Source: JAICYJ01 sp038212095 (lineage in GTDB: Bacteria > Actinomycetota > Thermoleophilia > Gaiellales > JAICJC01). Taken from it: a stretch of DNA of 64,000 bases. The first letter of the stretch is position 1; the number at the start of each line of letters is the position of its first letter. Below, piece by piece: positions 43,856 to 51,813 of this stretch. The stretch spans positions 10,875-74,874 of the forward strand of contig JBBQUW010000011.1 in assembly GCA_038212095.1 (NCBI GenBank), read 5' to 3'. The notes beneath the pieces were generated by a model that ran no database searches, was not told the DNA's origin, and saw only the letters and a list, made by a program, of their open reading frames with translations. Made by a program: the position numbers and the translations under genes.

Positions 43856-44106
43856 GGCGCAGCCGTCCGCTCGTGGCCGGGCACGGGGTCGTATCCGCCC
43901 TTCGACCACGGGTTGCAGCGCGCCAGACGCCACGACGCAAGCGTCAGGCCGCGGAGTACGCCGTGGGTGCGCACAGCCTGTTCGGCGTAGCAGCCGCATG
44001 TCGGCTCGTACTTGCACAGGCGCGGCGTCAGGGAGACCATCGACTCGAACGGCACCAGCATCGTCCTCACCATTCGCAACGCCAGGATCACGAGTCCCCG
44101 GATCAC
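43852..44106 (-). CDS. yidD: Membrane protein insertion efficiency factor YidD
   Basis: 84-aa small protein. LTPRLCKYEPTCGCYAEQAV and WRLARCNPWSKGGYDPVP are the diagnostic cysteine-containing motifs (the usual P-T-C-S-x-Y is here P-T-C-G-C-Y). GTG 44106 overlaps the rnpA stop; the longer frame upstream lies inside rnpA. Acts with YidC at the membrane. Confidence 0.94.
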   Translation of the reverse strand: MIRGLVILALRMVRTMLVPFESMVSLTPRLCKYEPTCGCYAEQAVRTHGVLRGLTLASWRLARCNPWSKGGYDPVPGHERTAAP

Positions 44107-44489
44107 GATGCAACCTTCTCGGACGCCGCGCGCAGCAGCTCGGCGACCTGCTCGGACAGCCACTCGAATCCCTGCGTCTCGCTGGCCGTGGCGAGTCCTG
44201 GCCGGGCGATCAGAACGTAGTCGGTGGCCGGCAGGAGCAGCGTCTCGTTCCGGGCGACCGCATCGCGCAGACGCCGCTTGACCAGGTTACGGTCGACGGC
44301 ACCGCCAACCTTGCGCGGCACGGCGTACCCGATGCGGGCCTGTGCGCCGCCCTCGGCAGCCCTGTAGCGGAGCGTCAGATAGCGGCCGCCGACCGAACGG
44401 CCGAGCTGGGTGACCGCATCAAACTCAGCCGCCTTGGTCAACCGACCCCGCTTTGGCGTCGAGGCAGTGGCCGGAGGATCGCCGGTCAC
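44103..44489 (-). CDS. rnpA: Ribonuclease P protein component
   Basis: 128-aa basic protein cofactor of RNase P. The RNR-type motif is RNLVKRRLRDA (the usual second Arg is Leu), with IGYAVPRKVGGAV before it and DYVLIARPG after. GTG start. An N-terminal extension of about 15 residues precedes the core. Located 11 bp after rpmH as in most bacteria. Confidence 0.93.
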   Translation of the reverse strand: MTGDPPATASTPKRGRLTKAAEFDAVTQLGRSVGGRYLTLRYRAAEGGAQARIGYAVPRKVGGAVDRNLVKRRLRDAVARNETLLLPATDYVLIARPGLATASETQGFEWLSEQVAELLRAASEKVAS

Positions 44490-44500
44490 GATGCTGTCAC

Positions 44501-44635
44501 CTATGCGGAGAGGCGCTTGCGACCGCGGAGCCGTCGGCGCTTGAGCACGGCGCGCCCGGCCTTGGTGCTCATGCGCTTGCGGAATCCGTGCGTCTTGGCG
44601 CGCTTGCGGGTGTTGGGCTGATAGGTGCGCTTCAT
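44501..44635 (-). CDS. rpmH: 50S ribosomal protein L34
   Basis: 44-aa ribosomal protein with the universal start MKRTYQPNTRKRAKTHGF and a strongly basic tail. Leads the rpmH-rnpA-yidD-yidC-khpB-rsmG-parA-parB run. A -10-like TATACT lies on the minus strand at 44653-44648, 12 nt before the ATG. Confidence 0.98.
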   Translation of the reverse strand: MKRTYQPNTRKRAKTHGFRKRMSTKAGRAVLKRRRLRGRKRLSA

Positions 44636-44939
44636 GGGGCGGCGGTCAGTATAGAGCAGGCTCGCGAATTGGCGCCCCGCCTCCCCTGGGGCCGTTCCGT
44701 AAAAACTTTTCGCCTGTGGACAAGCCGCTCTGCCCGATCGCCTCACGCCATGCCAAACTCCCCGGAAACCGGCGGTTTAAACGGCGGCCGACGCCCTCCG
44801 TCCAACGATTTCCACAGCTGTGGAGTGCTGTGTGGAGAATCGGCTTTTCCCCTGCACAGCAGCGTTTTCGCAGTTGGTAACGGTGATGGTGTGGGTATGC
44901 TGTACCCGGCGCCCGGCGCGCGTTAGACTCGCCGTTCCG
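44636..44939. promoter_or_regulatory. rpmH-dnaA intergenic region with DnaA-box-like sites
   Basis: 304 bp without a gene between divergent rpmH and dnaA. It holds DnaA-box-like TGTGGACAA (44715-44723) and TGTGGAGAA (44831-44839), each one mismatch from TGTGGATAA, and the perfect palindrome TCCACAGCTGTGGA (44811-44824). Possible dnaA promoters are TTGGTA-N16-TATGCT (44874-44901) and the hexamer TAGACT (44924-44929) ten nt before the dnaA ATG. The rpmH -10 TATACT lies at the other end. Part of the origin or dnaA autoregulation. Confidence 0.6.
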
Positions 44940-46319
44940 ATGCCCCGAGACACCGCCGCCAGCACGACCTGGGAAACGATCTCCCAGCGTCTCCAACAGA
45001 TGCTGAACGCGGGCACCTTCGGCACCTGGTTCGGCAGCGCGGAGGCGCTCGACCAGGACGAGACACGCCTCGTGGTCGGGGTGCCGAACGAATTCACCAA
45101 AACGTGGATCGAAGGGCACTTCGGCAGCCTGCTGGACGCCGCGGCGGCCGAGCACGACCTGGTGGTCGAGCTGCGCGTGGCCGTGGCAGACGCGATCGCG
45201 AAAGCCCAGGAACCGGAGGACGAACCAGCGGCGGGTGCAGCGGAGCCGGCAGCTGTCGAGCCGGTCGTCTCGGCGTCCGTCAGCGCCCGCACAGGGATCA
45301 ACCCCAAGTACACGTTCGATGTATTCGTGATTGGAGCCAGCAACCGTTTCGCCCACGCCGCAGCTCTGGCGGTGGCCGAAGCGCCGGCCCAGTCATACAA
45401 CCCGCTGTTCATCCACGGCAGTACGGGCCTGGGGAAAACTCACCTGCTGCAGGCGATCGGTCATTACGTGCTGCAGCAGCACCCGCAGCTCAACGTCCGC
45501 TACGTAACCACCGAAACGGTGTTGAACGAATTTGTCGATTCCATGCGGGATTCGCGCATGGTGCACTTCAAGCAACGGTACCGAACATACGACGTGCTGA
45601 TGGTCGACGACATCCAGTTCATCGAGGGCAAGGAACGTCTGCAAGAGGAGTTTTTCCACACGTTCAACAGCCTCTACGAGGCCGGAAAACAGATCGTTCT
45701 GTCCTCCGATCGGCCGCCGCACGAACTGGCGACGCTCGAGGCGCGGCTGCGATCCCGCTTTCAGTGGGGCCTGATCACCGACGTCCAAGCACCCGATCTG
45801 GAGACCAGGATCGCGATCCTGCGCAAGAAGGTGATGACCGAGGCGATCAACATCCCGGACGCCCAGGTGCTGACCTACATCGCCGACCGGGTGGCGACCA
45901 ACATCCGCGAACTCGAGGGCTCGCTGACGCGCGTGGTTGCCTACGCGTCCCTGACGGGCCGGCCGATCTCGACTGAGGTCGCCGAAGAGGTGCTGCGCAA
46001 CCTGTTCCCCCAGGGAGCCACTCGGCCGATCACGCTCGAGCAGATCCAAAGCGCGGTCTGCGAGCTGTTCCATGTCAGCGTGGCCGACCTGCGCGGCGAC
46101 CGGCGCCAGCAGTCGATCGCCTACCCCCGTCACATCGCGATGTACCTCTGCCGGGAGCTGACCGACGTCTCGCTGCCCAAGATCGGTGCCAAGTTCGGCG
46201 GTCGTGACCACTCGACCGTGCTGCACGGCGTGAACAAGATCACGCGCCTGCTGAAGGAAGACCGGGAGGCGTTCAACGTCGTCCAGGAGCTCACCACGCG
46301 CCTGAAGCAGGGCCGGTGA
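44940..46319 (+). CDS. dnaA: Chromosomal replication initiator protein DnaA
   Basis: 459-aa AAA+ initiator. Domain I (about 1-80) is followed by a short Ala/Glu-rich linker, the ATPase domain with Walker A GSTGLGKT (160-167) and Walker B VLMVDDIQF, and the C-terminal DNA-binding domain with signature GGRDHSTVLHGVNKI. ATG 44940 starts domain I; no clear Shine-Dalgarno is seen. Divergent from rpmH and followed by dnaN, the standard origin layout. Confidence 0.98.
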   Translation: MPRDTAASTTWETISQRLQQMLNAGTFGTWFGSAEALDQDETRLVVGVPNEFTKTWIEGHFGSLLDAAAAEHDLVVELRVAVADAIAKAQEPEDEPAAGAAEPAAVEPVVSASVSARTGINPKYTFDVFVIGASNRFAHAAALAVAEAPAQSYNPLFIHGSTGLGKTHLLQAIGHYVLQQHPQLNVRYVTTETVLNEFVDSMRDSRMVHFKQRYRTYDVLMVDDIQFIEGKERLQEEFFHTFNSLYEAGKQIVLSSDRPPHELATLEARLRSRFQWGLITDVQAPDLETRIAILRKKVMTEAINIPDAQVLTYIADRVATNIRELEGSLTRVVAYASLTGRPISTEVAEEVLRNLFPQGATRPITLEQIQSAVCELFHVSVADLRGDRRQQSIAYPRHIAMYLCRELTDVSLPKIGAKFGGRDHSTVLHGVNKITRLLKEDREAFNVVQELTTRLKQGR

Positions 46320-46556
46320 ACGATCGGTGGGCAGGCTGTGGACAGATGGTCGCTTTTCCCCGGTTTCTCACATCCTGGCCGGCATGGGCGCGGCACCTGT
46401 TGATGGGCGGCACCAGCCATGCGCAGCTCCGTCCACGGTGGTTGGACAGTGCTGGAGCGGGCTGCAACCACTTTTCCGCACTCTCCACACCCCCTACTCC
46501 TATAACCTCTCTTTTTCTTTAAACAGATAGATGAAGCAGTTGAGGAGCATTCTCGT
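46320..46556. other. Candidate oriC (dnaA-dnaN intergenic)
   Basis: 237 bp between dnaA and dnaN. DnaA-box-like sites, each two mismatches from consensus, are TGTGGACAG (46337-46345), TTTTCCGCA (46472-46480, minus) and CTCTCCACA (46481-46489, minus; the last two adjacent). An A/T-rich stretch (about 46495-46535) next to dnaN could be the unwinding element. The dnaN ribosome-binding site GAGGAG is within it. Box number is low compared with well-studied actinobacterial origins. Confidence 0.5.
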
Positions 46557-47648
46557 ATGAAGATCGTCTGTGACCAGAACACGTTGCTGGCCGGCCTCCA
46601 GATCGCCGCGCGTGGCGTATCCCAGCGGTCGACCGTGCAGATCCTGTCGGGAGTCCTGCTGCGGGCGGCCGGTGATGGCGCCGAGCTCTCGGCCACCGAC
46701 ATGGAGCTGTCGCTGCGCGTGCCGCTGGCCGCGCGGGTGGAGGAGGCCGGCGAGGTGGTGCTGCCCGGGCGGCTGCTGCTCGAGATCGTTCGCGCTCTGC
46801 CGGCCGGCGAGGTCACGATCAGCCAGGTCGGCGGCGCCGGTGCGGCTCAGCTCGAGTGCGGCGCCAGCCGCTACGCCCTCAACACCCAGAGCGCCGAGGA
46901 CTTCCCGCAGCTGCCGGCTCCCAGCGGAACGTCGTTCGCCGTCGACCGCAAGGCGTTCGTGGACACGGTCAGCCACGTCGGCCGCGCCGCCTCGAAGGAC
47001 GAGTCGCGCCCGGTGCTGACCGGCGTGTTGGTGGAGCTGAGCGAGGGGCGTGTGACGATGGCGGCCACGGACAGCTACCGGCTCTCGGTGAAGGAGTCCG
47101 AGCTGCCGGGAGCGACCGGCGAGACGCAGGCGATCGTGCCGGCACGGGCCTTGGGCGAGGTCGCCCGGATCGCCACCGGCGAGAAGCTCGAGATCGCCGT
47201 TCAGGAGAACCAGGTGCTGTTTGGCATGGACGGCGTGTGGCTCTCGGCACGCCGCATCGATGGCCAGTTCCCCAACTATCGCCAGCTGCTTCCCCAGACC
47301 TTCGAGCACGAGGTCGCGATCGCAAAGGACGAGCTGCTGGACGTGATTCGGCGTACCTCGCTGATGGCCCAGCGCAACCTGCCGGTGAGGCTGACCTTCG
47401 AGGAAGGTTCGCTGACGCTCACCGCGCAGACCCAGGACGTCGGCGAGTCACGCGAGTCGCTGCCGGTCGACTTTCATGGTGAGAAGCTCGAGATCGGCTT
47501 CAACCCGGAGTTCCTCCGTGACGGCGTCGAGAGCATCGGCGGAGAGACGGTCAAGCTGCGCCTGATCAGCTCGTTGCGACCGGGGCTGCTGCAGGGCGAG
47601 GACGGCTCGTTCTGGTACCTGATCATGCCCATCCGGCTGCCGTCGTAG
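46557..47648 (+). CDS. dnaN: DNA polymerase III sliding clamp (beta subunit)
   Basis: 363-aa ring protein that tethers DNA polymerase and binds many partner peptides. Three repeated clamp folds are evident; MKIVCDQNTLLAGLQ starts domain 1 and the C-terminus WYLIMPIRLPS forms part of the peptide-binding pocket. ATG with GAGGAG upstream. NucS at 22.6 kb carries a possible clamp-binding tail. Confidence 0.97.
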   Translation: MKIVCDQNTLLAGLQIAARGVSQRSTVQILSGVLLRAAGDGAELSATDMELSLRVPLAARVEEAGEVVLPGRLLLEIVRALPAGEVTISQVGGAGAAQLECGASRYALNTQSAEDFPQLPAPSGTSFAVDRKAFVDTVSHVGRAASKDESRPVLTGVLVELSEGRVTMAATDSYRLSVKESELPGATGETQAIVPARALGEVARIATGEKLEIAVQENQVLFGMDGVWLSARRIDGQFPNYRQLLPQTFEHEVAIAKDELLDVIRRTSLMAQRNLPVRLTFEEGSLTLTAQTQDVGESRESLPVDFHGEKLEIGFNPEFLRDGVESIGGETVKLRLISSLRPGLLQGEDGSFWYLIMPIRLPS

Positions 47649-47661
47649 CGCGGCGGCCGGC

Positions 47662-48741
47662 GTGCGGGTCGTCGCCGTCCGGGGCACACAGTTTCGCTGT
47701 TACGAGCGGCTCGATCTGGAGCTGCCGACAGGGCTGGTAGGGCTGGTGGGGCCCAATGGCGCGGGAAAGACGGCGCTGATCGAGATGATCCACTTCGGCT
47801 GCCTCGGCTACTCGCCGCGGACATCCAATGAGGCGCGAGTCGTGCGGTTCGGCTCGGACTTCGCCCGCGTCGAGACTGACATTGCGATCGCCGCTGGGAC
47901 GGTCGCCGTCGAGCTTGGATACCGCCCGGGTGAGCCCAAGCGGGTGGCCGTGGATGGCGCGGCCGAGCGCTCGATCGAGCGGCTGCTGGGCCGCTTCCCG
48001 GTGCTGGTGTTCACGCCCGATCGGTTGCGGTTGATCCAGGGAGCGCCCGCGCTTCGCCGGGCCTACCTCGATCGGGCCCTCGCTCGGCTGTGGCCGGGCG
48101 TGGCGACCACCTCAAGCGAGTACGCCAGGCTGCTGGCCCAGCGCAACCATCTGCTGCGGCGGGTTCGGGCCGGCTCCGCCGCCGCGGACGCGCTCGACCC
48201 CTGGGATCGGCTGCTCGGTGCCGCCGGTTCCGCGCTCTCGGCCGCCCGCGCGCGATTGTGCTCGAGGCTCGCGCGACCGTTCGCCGAGCGGCTGGTCGAG
48301 CTGGGGGGCTCTCCGGGTGACCGCCCGCTTCGCTACCAGCCGAACTGCCCCGAGCACGAACGGCTGGCCGAGTTGTTGGCGGCGCGGCGGACCAGGGATG
48401 TCGACCGTGCCGCCACCGGTGCCGGCCCCCATCTGGACGACGTCGGTCTGTTCGAAGGCGACCGCGATCTGCGCCAGTTCGGATCGCAGGGTGAGCAGCG
48501 GCGGGCGTTGCTGGCGCTGATCCTGGCCGAGGCCGATCTGCTGACCGAGGAGCGCGACGAGCCGCCGCTGCTGCTGCTGGACGACGTCACCGGTGAGCTC
48601 GACGGCGAGCGCCGACGGCTGCTCCTGACTGCGGTGTCGGCCTTCGACCAGGCGATCGTCACCACCACCGACCGGGCGGATCTGTCCGGCCACCCCGCCA
48701 CCATCATGGCCGTGGATCGTGCAACGGTGGGGCGGGCATGA
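47662..48741 (+). CDS. recF: DNA replication and repair protein RecF
   Basis: 359-aa SMC-like ATPase that loads RecA at gaps. Walker A GPNGAGKT is at residues 30-37; the signature GSQGEQRRALLALILAEA and Walker B LLLLDDVTGELD follow. GTG start 13 nt after dnaN. It overlaps the next gene by ATGA. Confidence 0.96.
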   Translation: MRVVAVRGTQFRCYERLDLELPTGLVGLVGPNGAGKTALIEMIHFGCLGYSPRTSNEARVVRFGSDFARVETDIAIAAGTVAVELGYRPGEPKRVAVDGAAERSIERLLGRFPVLVFTPDRLRLIQGAPALRRAYLDRALARLWPGVATTSSEYARLLAQRNHLLRRVRAGSAAADALDPWDRLLGAAGSALSAARARLCSRLARPFAERLVELGGSPGDRPLRYQPNCPEHERLAELLAARRTRDVDRAATGAGPHLDDVGLFEGDRDLRQFGSQGEQRRALLALILAEADLLTEERDEPPLLLLDDVTGELDGERRRLLLTAVSAFDQAIVTTTDRADLSGHPATIMAVDRATVGRA

Positions 48742-49187
48742 AGGACCTCGAGCAGATCGGGCGTGATGTCGGACGGCTGGCGCGGATACCGGCGGTCGAT
48801 CCGCTGGTTGCCGCCGCTCGGCGGGTCTGGCCTCAGGCGGTGGGCGAGCAGGTGGCGATGAACTCCCTGCCGGTGCGGCGCAGCGGCGCGGCACTGGTGG
48901 TGCACTGCGCCAGTGCCACCTGGGCCAGCGAGCTGACCCTGCTCGAGCGGACGGCCCGGGCGCGGCTGGGTGAGTTGCTTGGCGAGCCGGCACCGGCGTT
49001 GCGGTTCGAGGTCGGCAACATCGAGGATCCGTCCCGAGACCGCCTCGCTCCGTCGCCGTCACCGCCCGCCCGGCCGCCCAGCGCGCAGCAGCGCGAGCAG
49101 GCCCGCGAGTTGGCCGGAGACGTCCCCGACGCGGCGCTCCGTGCCGCCGTCGAGCGTGCGATCCTGGCCTCCTTGACACGCTCGTAG
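48738..49187 (+). CDS. DciA-like protein (DUF721)
   Basis: 149-aa protein with the DUF721 core (WPQAVGEQVAMNSLPVRRSG..., VVHCASATWASELTLL). DciA proteins help load the replicative helicase in bacteria lacking DnaC. The C-terminal half is proline-rich then helical. ATG overlaps the recF stop. Found at this position, between recF and gyrB, in many actinobacteria. Confidence 0.88.
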   Translation: MKDLEQIGRDVGRLARIPAVDPLVAAARRVWPQAVGEQVAMNSLPVRRSGAALVVHCASATWASELTLLERTARARLGELLGEPAPALRFEVGNIEDPSRDRLAPSPSPPARPPSAQQREQARELAGDVPDAALRAAVERAILASLTRS

Positions 49188-49236
49188 CGAGCGGATTGTG
49201 ACACGTTCGGCGGGGGGCTCCGACGGCGCGCTCTGG

Positions 49237-49281
49237 TAGACTACAAAGCAGCAGTTTCCCCCGATTTCAAGCGGGTTTTTC
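49237..49281 (+). promoter_or_regulatory. gyrB leader: -10-like hexamer and CCCG/CGGG-T5 element
   Basis: TAGACT (49237-49242) is a likely -10. About 20 nt later CCCG and CGGG flank an eight-base loop and are followed by TTTTT, directly before the TTG start. This looks like a weak terminator or attenuator; the stem is only 4 bp. Confidence 0.4.
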
Positions 49282-51672
49282 TTGTCCGATCCCGGCTACG
49301 ACGCCAAAGACATCACAGTTCTCGAGGGCCTTGAGGCGGTACGCCGACGGCCCGGTATGTACATCGGCTCGACCGGCCCCCGTGGTCTGCATCACCTGGT
49401 CTACGAGGTGGTCGACAATAGCGTCGACGAGGCGCTCCAAGGGCACTGCGACAGCATCTCCGTGGCGCTGCAGCCTGATGGTCGAGTCGTGGTGCGCGAC
49501 GACGGCCGCGGCATCCCGGTCGCGATCATGCCAGGCCTCAATCTGCCGGCCGCCGAGGTCGTGCTGACGAAGCTGCACGCCGGTGGCAAGTTCGGTGGCG
49601 ACGGCTACAAGGTGTCCGGCGGGCTGCACGGCGTCGGAATCTCGGTCGTCAACGCGCTGTCCGAGCAGCTGCTGCTCGAGATCCGCCGTGACGGTCACGT
49701 GTGGCGGCAGACGTACGAGCGCGGCGAGCCCAAGACGGCGCTCGAGATGGGCGAGAAGACCGACGAGACCGGCACCATGATCACGTTCCTGCCTGACGGC
49801 GAGATCTTTGAGGAAACCGACTTCTCGTTCGAAACGCTGTCCCAGCGAATGCGCGAGATGGCGTTCCTGACGAAGGGGCTGCGGATCGCGCTGTCCGACG
49901 AGCGGGCCGGCGGCGAGAGCGTCGTCTTCCAGTTTGAGGGTGGCATCCGAGACTTCATCGCCCACATGAACGAGGGCAAGGAGCGTGTGCACCGCGAGGT
50001 GATCTACTTCGAGACCGAGAGCGACGAGGGCCAGGTCGAGGTGGCGATGCAGTGGAACGGCAGCTACGTCGAGTCAACGCTCTCATTCGCCAACAACATC
50101 AACACGCATGAGGGCGGCACCCACCTATCCGGCTTCAAGGCCTCGCTGACGCGCACCCTGAACGATTACGCGCGCAACAAGGGGCTGCTGAAGGAGAAGG
50201 AGGAGCCGCTGACCGGTGACGACTGCCGCGAGGGTCTGGCGGCGATCGTGTCGGTCAAGCTGCGCGAGCCCCAGTTCGAGGGCCAGACCAAGACCAAGCT
50301 GGGAAACCCCTCCATCCGCGGCCTGGTCGAGACGAGCTGCAACGCCAAGCTGGCGGAGTTCCTCGAGGAGCACCCAAACGAGGGCAAGGCGATCGTGAAC
50401 AAGCTGATCTCGGCCAGTCGCGCCCGACAGGCTGCGCGCAAGGCGCGCGATCTGATCAGGCGCAAGTCCGCGCTCGGCGGCGGTGGGCTGCCCGGCAAGC
50501 TGGCGGACTGCTCGCTGCGTGATCCTCGTTCCACCGAGGTCTACCTGGTCGAGGGTGACAGCGCCGGCGGCAGCGCCGTCGACGCGCGCGACCGGAGCTT
50601 CCAGGCCATCCTGCCGCTACGCGGCAAGATCATCAACGTCGAGAAGGCGCGGATCAACAAGGTGCTCTCGAACAACGAGATCCAGGCGATGATCACTGCG
50701 ATCGGCACCGGCATCGGCGAGGAGTTCGACATCGAGCAGGCTCGCTACCACAAGGTCGTGCTGACCTGTGACGCCGATGTCGACGGAGCTCACATCCGCA
50801 CCCTGATCCTGACCTTCCTCTTTCGCCACATGAAAGAGCTGATCGAGGCCGGGTACGTGTACATCGCCCAGCCTCCGCTGTACAAGCTCAAGCTGGGCAG
50901 CGACGAGCGTTACTTCGAGAAGGAGCACCAGCTCGACGAGTGGCTGATCCGCGAGCGCCTGGACAAGGTCGAGGTGCTCGACCGAGACGGCCAGCCGGTC
51001 AAGCTGACCGACGCCAAGCTGCAGCGGTTTGGCCGTGCGCTGAAGGAGTACGAGGGCTGGGCCGGCAAGCTGAAGGAGCAGTTCGGCGCCGTGCCGGTCA
51101 CCTACGTCAAGGATCACCGGCTGATCGAGGAGCAGATCGAGACCGTCGAGCAGCTGGAGGAGTACTTCCGCGATCGCGTGCCCGAGGGCGAGACGCACCG
51201 TGCCGAGGTGCTCTCGATCGAGCCGGATGGGCCGCGCGTCAAGATCACGGAGAAGACCACCGGCTCCGCGCGTACCAGCATCTTCCCCCTGGCGCTGTTC
51301 CAGAGCCAGGGCTACCGCAGCCTGAAGGCCACCCACGACCGCCTGCTCGAAGCTGCCGGTCCCCCGCCGTTCACGGCCCGCATGAACAAGCGCACCGAGC
51401 CGGTGAACACCTTTGAGCAGCTGCGGCCCGCGATCCTCGACCTGGCCAAGGAAGGGCTCAACCTCCAGCGGTTCAAGGGGCTGGGCGAGATGAACCCCGA
51501 GCAGCTGTGGGATACGACGATGAACCCCGAGAATCGGGTGCTGCAGCAGGTGTCGGTGGAGGATGCCGCCGCCGTCGACGAGATCTTCTCGATGCTGATG
51601 GGAGATCGAGTCGAGCCGCGCAGGGAGTTTATCGAGCGGAATGCAAGCGACGTCAAGTTCCTGGATGTGTAG
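49282..51672 (+). CDS. gyrB: DNA gyrase subunit B
   Basis: 796-aa ATPase subunit. GHKL motifs VVDNSVDEAL, DDGRGIPV and KVSGGLHGVG are present, as is the TOPRIM segment EGDSAGGSAVDARDRSFQAILPLRGK (read in parts) with PLRGK and DADVDGAHIRTLIL. Start is TTG, the only reasonable start before ITVLEGLEAVRRRPG; no Shine-Dalgarno is visible. About 150 residues longer than the short GyrB form, the extra lying in the C-terminal region after the TOPRIM domain. A dispersed repeat follows the stop. Confidence 0.97.
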   Translation: MSDPGYDAKDITVLEGLEAVRRRPGMYIGSTGPRGLHHLVYEVVDNSVDEALQGHCDSISVALQPDGRVVVRDDGRGIPVAIMPGLNLPAAEVVLTKLHAGGKFGGDGYKVSGGLHGVGISVVNALSEQLLLEIRRDGHVWRQTYERGEPKTALEMGEKTDETGTMITFLPDGEIFEETDFSFETLSQRMREMAFLTKGLRIALSDERAGGESVVFQFEGGIRDFIAHMNEGKERVHREVIYFETESDEGQVEVAMQWNGSYVESTLSFANNINTHEGGTHLSGFKASLTRTLNDYARNKGLLKEKEEPLTGDDCREGLAAIVSVKLREPQFEGQTKTKLGNPSIRGLVETSCNAKLAEFLEEHPNEGKAIVNKLISASRARQAARKARDLIRRKSALGGGGLPGKLADCSLRDPRSTEVYLVEGDSAGGSAVDARDRSFQAILPLRGKIINVEKARINKVLSNNEIQAMITAIGTGIGEEFDIEQARYHKVVLTCDADVDGAHIRTLILTFLFRHMKELIEAGYVYIAQPPLYKLKLGSDERYFEKEHQLDEWLIRERLDKVEVLDRDGQPVKLTDAKLQRFGRALKEYEGWAGKLKEQFGAVPVTYVKDHRLIEEQIETVEQLEEYFRDRVPEGETHRAEVLSIEPDGPRVKITEKTTGSARTSIFPLALFQSQGYRSLKATHDRLLEAAGPPPFTARMNKRTEPVNTFEQLRPAILDLAKEGLNLQRFKGLGEMNPEQLWDTTMNPENRVLQQVSVEDAAAVDEIFSMLMGDRVEPRREFIERNASDVKFLDV

Positions 51673-51679
51673 CGGCGGC

Positions 51680-51764
51680 TGCAAATCGTCGTATTGCGGC
51701 GTCGCTGCGGTCGGCCCGTGCGGAGCACTGTGCCTCCCTTGCTCCTTGCACTACTCGATTTTCG
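51680..51764 (+). repeat. Dispersed repeat, copy B (just downstream of gyrB)
   Basis: 85-bp stretch 7 nt after the gyrB stop, gap-free match to copy A after parB (73 of 85 positions, strongest over 69 bp). Both copies point the same way relative to the upstream gene. It fills most of the 141-bp gyrB-gyrA gap. One frame in both copies reads AASLRSARA-K/E-HCASLAPC, but there is no start codon or ribosome-binding site to support a peptide. Confidence 0.85.
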
Positions 51765-51813
51765 CTCGCCGAGCGACGTTGAGTCGTGTTTGCTGGTTCG
51801 GGAGCGTTAGCTG

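Noticed and set aside
46316..46530. Short open frames in the dnaA-dnaN gap
   Set aside because: No ribosome-binding site or conserved-looking sequence; the region is better explained as origin DNA.
51507..51782. Peptide AASLRSARA-E/K-HCASLAPC encoded in both repeat copies
   Set aside because: No start codon or ribosome-binding site in either copy and differences include nonsynonymous changes; repeat DNA is the simpler explanation.
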